A DNA stretch of 64,000 nt from Aplectana chamaeleonis (GCA_029168955.1 JAPDOI010000133.1:366001-430000); one strand, 5' to 3'; positions 19,471 to 31,407 are shown, numbered from the stretch's first letter. Made by a program: numbers and translations. Notes: generated from the letters alone by a model not told the origin.

Positions 19471-22400
19471 TTAAATAAGATCATTACTTTGTTGAATATC
19501 ACACTGCGAGAGCAGAAGATCCCATTCCTGAAAGCAGAGAAATTTTGATTAAAAATATTCGGTCAAAGAGAACCAGTAACAATCACGAGGAGGGCCCAAC
19601 CCTTGGAGCTAGAAAGGGTTGGGGCCGCAGGTGTTCCTTCAGCCAACACGCAAAAATATTTGATCCCCGGCTGTACAAAAGCTCGTGAAAAAATGGACAA
19701 AATCAAATTTGAAGACAAGTTTCTTGATTATTTTGGAAAGAGTGTTTCACCTAATCTAGCAAATTTGTGGTCTACAGGTCACAGTCACGACCCACCTGGG
19801 AGCCGCTCAAATTTCTATGCTGGATGAGGGTGGCCGCATCTTTCAAGAACCTATCACGGCGCCAAGCTTTACCCTGTGGAGTGGGGAGGAATCTTCGAAA
19901 GTTAAATTAAATTCACTCTTCCAAAAAATTTGAAAAAATCAAGCTTTGATGGATTCAACTTTCCGACACTTATGAAAACCGGGTGGCGGACGTTTAGGCC
20001 GAAATCTGGGCGGAGACGCAGAGGAGGCTGTTCCGTCTCTTTGTCATCAAATAGAATCATCAAAGAAAACAGACGTAAAAAGGCTCAGACCTGGAGGAAA
20101 TAACAGCTGGAAAGTAAAGGTGTAGAACCTTATCATTAGTTCTCACCTTTGTCTGCGCTCTAGCCTTCCGGCCTAAATGTCACACACCTGGATTACCCCG
20201 CTCATGTCGTATAACAGTTGTCCACAATCGATTCACACAGGGAACAGTTGCCGAATTTTTCGAATACTCTTTATCCCAGAAGATTCCAACATCCAAGCAT
20301 ATGCTTTGAGCCATCTTATTTTGAAAGAGTTTTTGGTACAAGAAATCGAAAACGAAGTTCTCTACCTGATTTTTCAAGCGCAAAACCTTCCCTTGCGTTT
20401 GGATTGTCGAAAGTCTGTAGGGCTCCAAACACACCAAACAGGCGAATTTATATATTTATGAGTTTTTTGAAATAGTTTTTTCATTGATATTCAATGGTTC
20501 TCTAAGGACTTTTCCCTATTAACCCCTACTCCGTGGACTTGCATACTCGAAGACATCTGAAAATAGAATCGGGTTTTTTTTATCATGGACGCTGTCTTCA
20601 GAATGGATTTGGAAAAACTGTGTGGGTTTTAATTTTCAAGCAGGGAAGTCATTCCGGTGCTATGTGGGAAGGGGGGGGGGGCACTGTTGTATCGCATCTG
20701 ACCGCGCCCATTTTTCCGTGCCGCAATGATTCTCCTGATTTTGGCAGGGGAGGGAAACCCCGGGTAGGTGCTCAAATTTAGTGCGGCACAGTAAAATGGG
20801 CGTGGCCAAGTCCATTGCCCCATAGTGCCCCCCCCCCTTCCCACATATCACCGTCATTCCTTCTAATACAAGAAATTTAGTCGTATTCTAATTTTCTATG
20901 TTTTTGAGTAGGTAACTTTACGAAGAAGTGGATGATAGGGGAAAGTCACCGTAAAACTTTTATATAGGAGAAAAAAGTAAAAAAAAACCTATGAAGTATT
21001 CAATTACGCCTGCTTTGCGTGGTTTGTGCACTGCGGGCGAAACGTCGAATCAAACGCCGCAGAAGGTTTTAAGCTTCGAAATTCTTATGTATGTGACTTC
21101 TTTGTTTTGTGTCTCCTGTACCAAAAAAAATTTCGAAAATAAGGTGGACCAATGCGCATGCTTGGATTTTAGAATCGAAAGAAATAAAGAGTATTCAAAA
21201 ATTTGGCAACTGTCTCTCGAAACGAACAACGCAAGACAACTGTTCTATGATGTGGGCGTGGTGATCCAGTGGGTTTCCTGGTCCACGAGATTTTCACCCA
21301 CTCCCTGGCCGTTTTTCGTCGTACTATCGATCCTACTCTTCTTAGGGGGACCCAAAGCTCACGTTTCAGCAAAAAAAAAAAAGAAACGGGCATCTTTTTC
21401 ATCGTAAACACTGCCTTTGAGCTTTGAATGCACCCTTAAAACCAAAAAAAAATTCAGTTAGACTAGGATCAGTCAGCTCCCAACTACACAGAGATATTCA
21501 GCGGATTATCCTAGGTCATACCCTTGCCCTGTCCAGATGATGAATTCTAATCCCAGCCAGATTAAGTTACTCACCGTCGTCCTAGTTTCATCGAACGGAT
21601 TCGGAAACTGTGACGAGGGACCACCAAGCAGATCAGCGATTCCACCTGAAACAATGAAATTTTGACAAAAAAAAAGGGGAAAAATCGAAAGTACCCTAAA
21701 AAGCAGCGGCAACTGACCTTGACTAGAGTCTGTTTTCGTCTGGCCAACTAGCGGAAATAGGTTCTGAACAGAATATCCGAACGGATCCGTGGTTTGATTC
21801 TCATGATGTGAGTATGCCGGCCTGGACGCTGGAACAAGGGAAATTTGCTGTTGATATTACTGCCTGAAAGTCAGATTTCGCAGCGAAAAGCAAAATAGAA
21901 AATTCTCAAAGAATCAATACCTTAGTGGCTCATTTTCGATTTTTTAATACTATTTCAAAAGTTCCAACACGAATTTTTTTTCAAGATCATATTTCAAGAA
22001 ATCAAAAACAAAAAGACACAAAATAAAAAGAATTCATTGGATAAATAAAAGTATGCTCTGTCATGGTCCGCCACCGGTCCTCTACTGGCCCTCTACTACG
22101 GTAATCGACACGTTCTCGGCCGACCCCGCAAGCGATTGATGAGTGTATGCCGCCACTCACCCACCCACCACTCTGCCGTCCAGCGGGTGAGTTTTAGTAG
22201 GGGCAGTGACGTATTGATTGCTTACGAGTTCACCGATGCATACCGGGGCCGACAGAGAACGCGTCGATTACTGTATTGGAGGACCACTAAAGGACCAGTG
22301 GCGGACCATGCGTTTGTGCACTTTGGAATCAATAGGGTAATAGAATAATCGCACAAATCACGGATAAAATAAAACTTTAAAAAATAAATAAATTCCACCA

Positions 22401-25400
22401 GTATTTGTAATTTTTGCATTTTCAAAGAGGTCATTAGACTTTGATTTGGTTTAGCAATGGATAATAGCCCTTCAAAAAAAAACTTGAATTCAAATAGAAC
22501 TACCATTCGGAGGCGGCTGTGCATTCCGTGGAGGAGGAGCTATCAAAGGAACCTCGGCTTCTGTACTCAACAATGTGGGCAATGGTCCTATGTAAATCTG
22601 TAAAAAATTGCATTAGGAGTGAAATTTGTATGTTAGAATACTCGATTTTCAGCTTTCTCGTGTTTTCTTAGTCAATTTTCCAGAACGCTAGCTTAAAAAA
22701 AAGTTTTTTGAAAAACTAGACTTTTTTATTTTTTTCCCCACGAATTATTCAAATGTCGGAAGAAAAAAGTGACCAGACAGTCGAAAAATCGGTTTTTCAG
22801 GTTTTCTAACGAATCGAATATTTAAAAAAAAACCGAATAATCCAAATCTCCAAATGAATCGGTAATTTGAAAAAAAAACACAAAAATTGTTCAGAATATT
22901 CGAATGTTTATTCGATTCGGCCCCAAGTCTGATAGGAATTATTTGTATACTATTGACTAACCTTGGGCCCGAATCGAATAAATAGTCGAATAGTATTTGA
23001 ATAACTAGAATATTCGAGCATTCAAATCGAATAGGTGAAGTAACTCGAATATTAGAGATTCAAAAACTCGACTTTATCAGAAATCCGAGTTTTTACTGTT
23101 TTCCGGGTATTCGATCTAATTATGAATCTAAATTATTCGCTTTTTTATTTTCTGATTCACCCAGAATGAAAAAAAAACGTATTAGGATTCGATTAAATCG
23201 ACAGAAAAAAGTAATATGCGGGTTTCAGCCAACGAAATTTGAATATTCGATCTCAGAAAAAAAAATTGAGTAATATTCAAGAACCATCGAAAATCCGGAC
23301 AACTTTTTTTTTAAACGCGATCAGGTAAAGTCGGTCCGAATCAGGACGTTCGCTCACGCGGTCGGCGTGCGTGTCGAGCGGCTATAGGCGTTTTTCAGAC
23401 GAGCGTTTCCACGGCTGCGAGCAGCTGAGTAGGATATTATTCACAATTCCTGAGATAATCCTGATAATCGATTGTGTGATAATCCCGCTAATCGCTTTCC
23501 TGATCCGAAAAATGCCTTCGCCACGCCCGCTGACACGCACGTCGACCGCGTGTACGGACAGCTTCTTTCAAAAAGACTCTATAGCCCTTATGCAAGCAAA
23601 ATATCGGTCCGCATCTGCGGACACCCTTTATCACAACAAGCGCGCCATGCAAAATCGCGTTGGGACCACTGTAGATCGCGGTGGGACCTGCAACAGCCAT
23701 TGTACGCAACTGTGGGCCGAAATTTCGCTCCGATAGGGACAACATCCGAATGATGGATTGAGTATTCATCCAAATTAAAAAGAAATAAGTTTGTTGAACG
23801 GTTCCCTTCACGATATTCGCACTCACCTTACTAGACTGCTGCTGCTGGTCCAGCTGACCTGGTTCAAGTTCAAGATCGTCAGGGAGCCCCAATGGACTCT
23901 CCGGTCGTTCATCCGCTGCCAGATCCTGATCCTTCTCCTGAATCGGGCTTTCTCGTCCAAACAAATACTTTTTCAGCGAGCCCTCCGGCTCCTCGTCAAA
24001 GTTCAGCAAACTGAAAATAACCACATAGGATTAGAAAGTTGGGTCTTATTTGAAAATGAGCGCGCACACGAGACTTACTTTCCCACAGGTTCTGCTGATT
24101 CCTCCTCAGGCACGCGAGCGTAGTCGTGGGCCTCTCTGGCCTCTTTCTCGAGGCTTTGCTGGCGGACTTTTCTGGCCACCTTCTTCGATGGCTCTATGAG
24201 ATCCTAGAGAAAAATCAGAATATTTCACCACGGGAAATTTATAGGAAAATTTTAATTTACCGTTAAAATTTCAAATTCATAATGCTGAAATGTGGATAGA
24301 TTTGCTGACAGGGCTGAGTAGGCTCGGCAAGTCTTCTCATAGAAGGCACACAACATGTCCAGATATTTTCCGAGCAGATGAGACAGCAGGTTGGATCTGG
24401 ACGCGGCTAATAGGTCGACCTAAAATTCAAATTTCCCTTTTAGTAAAAAAATATGAGAAAATTTTAAAGAACCCACTTTTTGCAGGGTATCAACCTTGAG
24501 CTTATCTAGTTTCTCCTTATTCAACCGCACTGCAGATTGCGCCTCCCGGAATTTTTCCAACTGCCTATCCGTATCCGGATCTAACTGAAACTAGATGGAT
24601 TGCACATTCTCATAAAAATAGGAATACTCTTCAAATTTTCCAAATTCCAACAAAAAATTATTGAAAAGACAATAACTAATTGGTTTATACTGAAGCATAG
24701 CAAAAATGAATAATTGATATTTTTCCCAGAGAAAAAAATCAAATAAAAATAAGGACTAATCTAAATATCTCTCATGTGTGCGCATCTACCTTCAGCTGTC
24801 TAACAAGTTGAAGCTCCGATCAGAGCAATTTTCAGTCGCGTGAGGGGTCGCTCATACTTCCACCGCCTAGCAGCGCGGCACAGTGCGTCTCTGTAATATT
24901 GATCAAGCGGGGCGGCACGATTGATTTGACGGGTGTAGCTGCGAAAGGGTTAGCTGCGGACCACTCAGCAGCCCACGCGCCTGTCGCGTGCGCCGATCGA
25001 TCACCACATTTCTCGTGGACGCACTCGACGCAGCGCAGTCTGCTGAATTGTCCACGGCTATCCCTTGTCTGGTTACCCGAACTATATTATAGGATTGCAC
25101 TTTTTCGCTCCCCACGGCGACGAAAGTATTAACGACGCCTAAGGGCCTAGTAATACTCCAGCGGGAAGCTACGGGAATGACGCTACGACTGCAACAAACA
25201 CACCATTTATACTTTTCGTTGCGACGAATCTATGCTTGCGCCGCCTACGCTGAGAACGCCGCGCCCAACACAGCCAAAGTGTCACCATATTTATCCTCGT
25301 CGCGCTTGCCATTTTGGGGCTGATTAGAGTCTTGCCGGGCAAAAGCATGGCAGTATGCAGCAAAGGAGAATCGATTGTGCGATCGTTAAATTGTTGGTAT

Positions 25401-27486
25401 TAGAAAGAACTCAGACCGCCTGACAGTTCGGCTCGTTTTTCCAATCTGTGAGTCGGCTCCTGTTGCTGTCAGGGCCACTGCAGTTGCTGTCCGGGCTATT
25501 CCGGTTGACCCGAACAGCAACAGCAGTAGCCCGGAGATTGGGAGAACGAGCCGAACTGTCAGGCGGCTCCGATTCCTATTCGGTGCGGCTCGCGGCCGAG
25601 AATCGCCTGAGAAGAGAGAAAAGCCTTAAGCTTTGGAGAACAAAAAATTTGAAAAGTCAGACGAAAAAAAGAAAAGTTCTCCTAGGAAGGGGTTCGCTAA
25701 GATTTCGGACAATTTTTCGAGAATTAGAGGAAGAGGAGAGAGGAAGGCGTCGTAGCTCCAATGAGGTCGGTCGTCACGCCCTGCTGGGTCCCGCGTGCAC
25801 GTGCGCGCGGCTCCGAAGCGGCGGACAAGCGCGCGCACGCATGTCGAGGAAATAGGTGAGAATAAGGGATAAAAATTTCCGGGCAAAGATAATGAAAACT
25901 TTTTTTTGCAGAAATTTCCGAATTTTCATGATTTTGAGAAATGTTTTCTATGTGGGAAAATTTTGAGGAGAAAAATCGAAAAAGGAAACACAATCGTGGG
26001 TGTCATCCAACCTCCTCGCTGGTCTTCTTCATCCATAGCAGACTACCCCGATACTCCAGTCGGGCCCGCTCGACGGCCTCGACAGTCTGGGAGCAGTCGA
26101 AAATCGCCCTGTCTGTAAATACCTGCAGTTCCTGGTAAAACCTGAAATGGAGTACTGTAGTCAGCATACTGTAGCAGCCATACCGTATACCCTCACCTCA
26201 ACAACGGCATGCGAACCGCTGCTCTCTGATGGCTGCTGAACAACATCGCTCGGCCCATTGCGATCATCATTCGGCCGGTCTCCTCCCGTTTGTCGGCCTT
26301 TCCCTGATCCTTCAGATACCGGCCGAGTTCATTCTCACACAGAGTTGAGTCTAAACATTCATTGAGGGTGAAAAAAAAAACATTTCCAAGTTCCGGATTT
26401 CGTCATTTCTCTTTTCTGAACGCACGCCAGCTTCAGCGTCGAGTACATGCTAATGAGGGCCGGGGACGAGAAAAATGCGTTCCTTCTTCCCCTCATAGGA
26501 TTCTTCACATCCGCGGACAGCTGTAAATAACAACAGTGCCAATTTTCCGCCTAGAGAACAATAATTAGCCTCTGGAATGGAATGCACGCATCGCCAACGA
26601 TCTAATCGTATGAACGTCTGATGGTCATAGAATCTCGGATTATCTATAGTTTGGTTAATTCTTCGAAATGCGCTTTTCTTCGGAATATTGCGATGATACA
26701 CACATCTCCGTTGAGGGTTTTGGCCGAAGAATCGCCAAAAATGGCCGCAAAACGTCCGCTTTCCGCGTAATAGCCGAGAAATAACCGCGAAATAGCCCAC
26801 CAGGAGCTGCTGCGGAGCCTGGTTGGCTATTTCTCGTCCACAACTCTCAGAGTTGTCAGGATATGTAGTTCAACCAGTGCTTGGTATGCTTCTAGCAACA
26901 TCCCCAATTTATACCATTCGGCAATACAAAGGTGGTTATATGGACAGAAACTGCGAACATAAAGCCTGTCCGAATGAAACTGCCCGCCCACGCGGTCGGC
27001 GTGCGCGCCGAGCGGCCGTCATGGAAGCATTATTCGGGCGAGCTCTTCTACGGCTGCAGAAAGCTGACTGAGATATTATTCGCAACCAATATTCTTGATC
27101 TTCAATTTATAAGCTCGGGAAAAAAATCGCCTTCGCAAGGGCTGCTCGGCACGCACGCCGACCTCGGGAACGGACAGTCACATTTTAACGAACTTTATGT
27201 ATTTATTAGAGAATGTCAACGATTATTCGGAAAACAAATATTTAGCCGAATAAACGAATATTCGGATAATGCAACTTTTCAAAAAAATCGATTATTCGAA
27301 TAATTCTATCTTTGAGAAAATTCAAAACCCGAATAATTTTGTTTATTCGACTATTCGGAAAAGCGGAAATCCAAATAATTCGTTGACCCGACTATTTGGA
27401 AGAGTCAATTAATCGAATTATTCTGGTATATAAATATTCGAAAGAATAAATAATATATATAAATAATCGCATGAATATATAATATA

Positions 27487-27543
<57 letters not shown>

Positions 27544-29832
27544 TAATAATAATATAATAATCATACTAATATAATAATAATATATGAATAATATAATAAT
27601 AATATGAATAAGTAATAATATATGAATATTTCGCAGTTATATCGCTGCCGGCGTTATTTGGCGGCTATATCCCGGCTATTACGCGGCCAGCAGGCATTTA
27701 GCGGCTATTTCGCGGCTATTCCTCGGCCAAAACTCTCAGAGTATTTGGAGGTCAATTAATCGAACAATTCAGGTATTCCAACAGGAAATTGAGCAAATAT
27801 CAAGTAATAAAATGATTAAACGAATAACAGTAAAGTAACTAAAATATATTAAACGAATATTCGAATAAATCAACTACTCGAAAAAGTCAACTATTCGAAT
27901 AGTCCGACTATTCGGAAAAGCCAAAATCCGAATAAATTCGTTTAGTCGACTACTTGGAAAGCTGAGATTTTAATGGATACCTTTATTGGACCGTTTAAAA
28001 AAACCGAACCCCGATAATTCGTTCACTCGACTATTCAAAACTCAAATTTTTGAATTAGTAAAGCACACTTTCACATGACATGCATAAAGTCGGTCCGAAT
28101 AAAACTGTCCACCCAAGCGCTCGGCGTGCGTGTCCAGTGTTCTTCGCTAGGCATTTTTAGACATGTAAAGCAGAAAGCAGGATTATTACAACACGCATAG
28201 TGAATGATATCCCAGTCAGCCGTCTGCAGCCGTGGAAAAGTTCATCCACAAATGCTTTCTAGGCTGTCGCTCGACACGCACGCCGACCGCATGGGTGGAC
28301 AGTCTCATTCGAACAGATCTTTTGGATAATTGAAAATCAAAGGGTTTTTGAGCTTGTGTTACCCTTCATTATCTCAATACGGTAAAGATACTGTGCTTTT
28401 TTTAAGGCAATGTGGACGAAAAGAAACCATATCCTAGTTTTTGATGTTTTTAGAGAGAAAGTCCTAGAGAAGTCCACGAATTAGGAAATAATACTTTAAA
28501 ACATTTGAGGAAAACCTTTAATGCGTATATAGAAAATTCTAAAGTATTCAGTTACGCCTATCTGGAGTGTTTAGAGTGCTACGGAATTTCGAAAATACAA
28601 ACGTCGCAAATGGTTTTGCACTTCAAACTTCTTAGGTACTCTAAGGAAACAAAATTCCGGTCCGTAGTAACACGAAACCGCTGTTGCAGCACGCAACGCG
28701 ATCATAATTGTGCTGGACCAAGGGTCGATCGTGCCGGGACCACCTGCTCCAAACACGATTGTTAAGTGCTGAAACTGCGGTTGTCTGCGACTGCGGACCT
28801 AAATTTCGCTCCGACGAGGACAGGAAGTGGCTTTCTTTTCGTTTTTTTTTCTGAAAACACTCGGAAACAAATTGGTTTTAATGCACATGCCTGAATGTTG
28901 GATCCTTTCGGGATAAGAAGAATTAGAAATTTAAGCAACTGTTCCTTCAAAGGCAGTGTTCACAGGCAAGCCCGTTTTTTGGCTAAAACGTAAGCTTTAG
29001 GTCCTTCTAAGAAGACTGAGAACGGAAGTGCAACGAAAAACGGCCAGGAAGTGGGTGGGAATCTCGTGGTCTAACCAGCCCATTGGGTCACCCCGCCCAT
29101 TGTCATGTAACAGTTGTCCTGCGTTCCTTTCACCAGGAGGACAGGGGCCGAATTTTTGAATACTCTTTGTCGCGAAAGATTCGAACATTCAAGCATGTGT
29201 ATGGTCCCATCATATTCTTTAAGAGTTTTTGGTACAAGAAACCCTACCCAGTGTGTAGTCAGGAGGTAAATATGTATTCATACTATTACATATGGCCCTC
29301 GATACCCATCTAGCCTAACCGCTCTATGCATTTCTGACGCTGACAACGATGAAAGGCCACTACAAATGGCCACCATCAAACCACCGGAAACGCTATGCTG
29401 GCTAGGAAATGAACACTCTGATTCTTCCGAAAATCGATTTTTCTGCAAAACCAAAACAAACTTACCCAACAGGAATGCCTGGTAGTTTTCTATACAGGAT
29501 AACAGGCTCTCGGAGGTGCTCCTCACGGACCGAAACAACGTCAGTTTAGAATCCAGAGCGGCATCTGACGCTTGCAGATATTCATCCTCCTGGAACCTTC
29601 GGATATGAGAAGATTCGAATTTGAATCAGCATAGTATTTTTCTTGAATAAAGATTCAGAAAAAATTCAAGTTCTGACAGTTCCACCTTCTTTCCGAGTTT
29701 CGTCCTCAACAGCTGTTTGGCCGTCCAGTAGTGTCGCTTCATAGTCACAAATGTGGACTCATCGAATTTGTCGAGAAATCGATCAAAATTCATACCACTA
29801 AAATGAGCATATTCAATCGGTGAGGTCACCAT
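19471..29832 (-). CDS. ric-19: RIC-19 / ICA69 homologue, arfaptin-homology (BAR) domain protein, complete
   Basis: Twelve exons join in phase: 29832-29686, 29589-29466, 26350-26197, 26141-26012, 24584-24477, 24419-24261, 24203-24079, 24010-23827, 22597-22504, 21828-21718, 21645-21575 and 19527-19471; 1464 nt, 487 residues, against 483 for human ICA69. The AH/BAR coiled-coil region covers roughly residues 14-245: RHYWTAKQLLRTKLGKKEDE, then CENELGRYLKDQGKADK, RGSLLWMKKTSEELDPDTDR and LQKVDLLAASRSNLLSHLL, all in ICA69 order. The family binds PICK1 and Rab2 and acts in dense-core vesicle and Golgi-to-endosome traffic in neurons. The tail (residues 246-487) is P/Q/E-rich with LLNFD, DPF and NPF motifs. 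Start is uncertain: Met at 29832, or Met at 29793 just after a TTTTAG that could be a splice acceptor. Introns are swollen by repeats. Exon 12 (EWDLLLSQ...) is the least certain. Confidence 0.92.
19540..19870 (+). other. Unassigned open stretch, 3' of ric-19
   Basis: A 74-residue open frame (19603-19827, no ATG; contains GHSHDPPGSRSNFYAG) lies antisense in the last ric-19 intron. No splice partners and no recognised family; perhaps a repeat relic. Confidence 0.2.
20160..20520. mobile_element. Dispersed repeat, AAAGGCAcTGTTC family, partial copy
   Basis: Shares CATGTCGTATAACAGTTGTCC, CACAGGGAACAGTTGCCGAATTTTTCGAATACTC, TTTTTGGTACAAGAAATCG and AAACACACCAAACAGGCG with the copy at 4030-4460, same orientation. 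The TIR end is missing. In ric-19 intron 11. Confidence 0.6.
20650..20860. repeat. Palindrome around GGGGGGGGCAC
   Basis: TGTGGGAAGGGGGGGGGGGCAC at 20660 pairs with GTGCCCCCCCCCCTTCCCACA at 20825; TCATTCCGGTGCTATG and CACCGTCATTCC extend the match. About 190 bp, intronic in ric-19. Likely a small MITE. Confidence 0.55.
20990..21420. mobile_element. Dispersed repeat, AAAGGCAcTGTTC family, inverted copy
   Basis: Opposite orientation to 4030-4460: starts GAAGTATTCAATTACGCC, then TGTCTCCTGTACCAAAAA, CGTCGTACTATCGATCCTACTCTTCTTAG and ends GTAAACACTGCCTTTGA. In ric-19 intron 11. Confidence 0.65.
22059..22312. mobile_element. Palindromic MITE, copy 2
   Basis: TCATGGTCCGCCACCGGTCCTCTACTGGCCC at the left corresponds to GACCAGTGGCGGACCATG at the right, and CTACGGTAATCGACACGTTCTCGGCC to GGCCGACAGAGAACGCGTCGATTACTGTA. 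In ric-19 intron 9. Confidence 0.75.
22640..23320. repeat. ATTCGAATA low-complexity block
   Basis: Many ATTCGAATA, GAATCGAATAA and TATTCGATT words, both strands equally, with A runs. Together with 27195-28040 this is the same motif soup. In ric-19 introns 8 and 2 respectively. No coding potential. Confidence 0.55.
23326..23583. mobile_element. MITE, GTCCGAAT family, copy 2
   Basis: GTAAAGTCGGTCCGAATCAGGACG and CACGCGGTCGGCGTGCGTGTCGAGCGGC at the left; GCTGACACGCACGTCGACCGCGTG at the right. In ric-19 intron 8. The outer right end is eroded. Confidence 0.7.
23603..23739. mobile_element. GGTCCGCA...TGCGGACC MITE, copy 1
   Basis: AAATATCGGTCCGCATCTGCGG at the left, CAACTGTGGGCCGAAATTTCGCTCCGATAG at the right, with GGGACCACTGTAGATCGCGGTGGGACC in the centre. 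Relatives: 28649-28822 and 31227-31407. Part of ric-19 intron 8. Confidence 0.55.
24900..25390. other. Intronic stretch with foldback pieces
   Basis: In ric-19 intron 4. GTTAGCTGCGGACCACTCAGCAG and CTGCTGAATTGTCCACGGCTATC form a loose inverted pair, as do CGTGCGCCGATCGATC and the GACGCACTCGACGCAG segment. No family assigned. Confidence 0.35.
25411..25610. mobile_element. CAG/CTG palindromic MITE, copy 4
   Basis: GACCGCCTGACAGTTCGGCTCG at the left, GGCCGAGAATCGCCTGA at the right, with GTTGCTGTCAGGGCCACTGCAGTTGCTGTCCGGGCT inside. The left end is truncated. Located in the large intron 4 of ric-19. Confidence 0.75.
26690..26840. repeat. CGCGGCTATTTCTCGGC repeat
   Basis: TTCCGCGTAATAGCCGAGAAATAACCGCGAAATAGCCCACCAGGAGC followed by TTGGCTATTTCTCGTCCACAACTCTCAGAG. 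The same phrase order occurs at 51415-51600 and, in part, at 27650-27745. Small palindromic element. Confidence 0.55.
26960..27197. mobile_element. MITE, GTCCGAAT family, copy 3
   Basis: ATAAAGCCTGTCCGAATGAAACTGCCCGCCCACGCGGTCGGCGTGCG at the left; GGCACGCACGCCGACC and ACGGACAGTCACATT at the right. In ric-19 intron 2. Confidence 0.7.
27195..28040. repeat. AT-rich satellite: (AAT)n microsatellite within ATTCGAATA block
   Basis: An (AAT)n run spans about 27478-27620 with minor breaks, embedded in ATTCGAATA-type words (CGAATATTCGG, TATTCGACTATTCGG). TTTGGCGGCTATATCCCGGC and TTTCGCGGCTATTCCTCGGCC at 27655-27740 belong to a separate CGGCTATTTCGCGG repeat, also at 26760-26830 and 51420-51590. All within ric-19 intron 2. 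Confidence 0.6.
28084..28324. mobile_element. MITE, GTCCGAAT family, copy 4
   Basis: ATAAAGTCGGTCCGAATAAAACTGTCCACCC at the left; CGACACGCACGCCGACCGCATGGGTGGACAGTCTCATTCGAAC at the right, an inverse pair. In ric-19 intron 2, the second copy there. Confidence 0.75.
28500..29270. mobile_element. Dispersed repeat of AAAGGCAcTGTTC family, interrupted by another MITE
   Basis: The right half (28940-29250) gives CAAAGGCAGTGTTCACAGG, CCCGTTTTTTGGCTAAAACGTAAGCTTTAGG, GAACGGAAGTGCAACGAAAAACGG and TTTTTGGTACAAGAAACC. The left half (28500-28640) resembles the family's other end. Between them lies copy 2 of the GGTCCGCA MITE (28649-28822). In ric-19 intron 2. Confidence 0.55.
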
Positions 29833-29919
29833 ATCTTGTAAAATCTAAATCAATTTAACTTCCCCGAAAAAAAAACTTATTTGGAGCTCTCCAACAAGTG
29901 GGCCCCAAAAGTTTTCATG

Positions 29920-30170
29920 TTGTGAGGCGATAATGTTCTATTATGGGGCGATTGGCGCGCCGCCTCGCCTCACAATCGCCCCAAGAAATTTGTCGTAGCT
30001 CCACAAAGGCCCTATTACTCATATCACTCAGTAATCGCGATATTTTACGAAGAAAGAACAGGGCGTTTATGGGGGCCAATAAGAATATCTTGGGGCGATT
30101 GTGGGACGAACTTAGGATGTCGGCTGGGTCTGCGCGCCAATCGCCCCATAATATCCATACTTTTTCATGA
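29920..30170. mobile_element. GGGGCGATTGGCGCGCCGCC element, copy 1
   Basis: TTGTGAGGCGATAATGTTCTATTATGGGGCGATTGGCGCGCCGCC, AATCGCCCCAAGA, TTTGTCGTAGCTCCACAAAGGCCC and, at the right, GCGCCAATCGCCCCATAATATCCATAC. The ends are inverse copies. It lies 90 bp upstream of the RIC-19 start. Copy 2 at 51067-51345. Confidence 0.75.
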
Positions 30171-30604
30171 TAAACTTTCTAAAGATTTTTTTTTCAGACC
30201 TTCCCCGCCAATCGAGGGCCTTCCACCCCTCAAATCTCTGAACGTGGAAGCCTTGCTACCCTACAATCGTAAAATGAGCCATTCTCTCCGTCCAATCCAC
30301 AGAAAATGAGACTCTCGATGTCCATTCATTGGCCCAACTGGGCCATTTCGTCACCTGCAGCATGAGTTATGGCGTCACCGGTGCCCTATGCGAGGAACCT
30401 AATTTCAGATTAAATTTACGACTCTAGCATGGCAGTGCGTGCACACCGACGCAAAATTCCTCCCGTTCCATTCACTTCAGAATCAAGTTACAGGAATCTT
30501 ATTATACCACTTTTTCTACGAGATTCAGCTTCAAAACATTGAATTTTGGGTTATGCTCACTTTTGGGTTTGTTCTATGGATACTAGTATTGAAATTATCA
30601 CTTA

Positions 30605-30835
30605 CTCAGGCACTCATATGTATGGTAGTTGTGTTACGCCAGACCGCTGCCGAATGAATGCCGAATTCGTTGGCTCGAAACGTCGGCCATTTGTCCCGAA
30701 AACGGTCTTAGCGCTTTCTTTAAAGCCTGGTTTTCTCCGAAACACCTTCTGTTTCACCCGAAAGACATGACGTTTGCGCCGATACAAGCACAAAAAACAG
30801 GTTTCTGGCGGAAAACAACAACGAGTGTCCGAGTA
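30605..30835. mobile_element. MITE, CTCGCAGTTGTGTTCCGCCAGACCG family, copy 2
   Basis: Shares TAGTTGTGTTaCGCCAGACCG at the left and ACAACGAGTGTCCGAGTAA at the right, with TTTTCTCCGAAACACcTTCTG in the middle. It lies upstream of the RIC-19 start in the divergent intergenic region. No open frame of note. Confidence 0.65.
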
Positions 30836-31226
30836 ACGGTCATTTAGCTCATCACACATACCACCAAAAACAAAAAAAGACAACGGTTCCTGAAGATTTA
30901 AAAAGGATCCCGTATGTCCAGAACAAGGTGAACAATCTGTTTCGAATTATTTTCGGATATCCAGCCAAATTATTCCAATGAAATCCGTTCCGAAAACCGA
31001 TCCGATTAAAGTCAGACAAATCGGATTGACTCAATTCTCTATTCAACCTGAGAATCGCTGACGCTCGCAAAAATCTAAGTCCAGTGAATTCAAAATGGGA
31101 GAGGGGGATGCAATAATTCGACTTCTCGTATTAAGATTGAAAACACCCAAACTCATGAAAAATTGTTATAAAGAATAAGATCATTTAAACAGACTTTTAG
31201 TATGAACATGCGTGAAATACAATGAA

Positions 31227-31407
31227 TCGTTCTCGGACCCAAATTGCGGTCTGCAGTTGCGGAATACGGCTGTTGCATCATGTTACATGTGATGATCGTG
31301 AATCCTGCCGGGACCAAGTGGTCCCGGCACTTACGATTATCACGTGTCGCATGGTGAAACAGCCGTAGTCCGCAAATGCGGACCGGAAATTGGCCCCGAG
31401 AACGACA
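31227..31407. mobile_element. GGTCCGCA...TGCGGACC MITE, copy 3 (best preserved)
   Basis: TCGTTCTCGGACCCAAATTGCGGTCTGCAGTTGCGGA at the left pairs with TCCGCAAATGCGGACCGGAAATTGGCCCCGAGAACGA at the right, and CTGCCGGGACCAAG with TTGGTCCCGGCA... at the centre. About 180 bp, upstream of ric-19. Confidence 0.75.

Noticed and set aside
21506..21712. Reading through the ric-19 exon 11 donor to an in-frame stop as an alternative carboxy terminus
   Set aside because: The GTGAGT donor is strong and the downstream exon (19527-19471) is in phase; read-through would be possible only as a minor isoform.
3465..30760. CTGTTTCA words resembling the nematode piRNA upstream (Ruby) motif at about 3467 and 30747
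   Set aside because: Both are at the same place in copies of one MITE family; no AT-rich context or YRNT start at the expected distance was evident.
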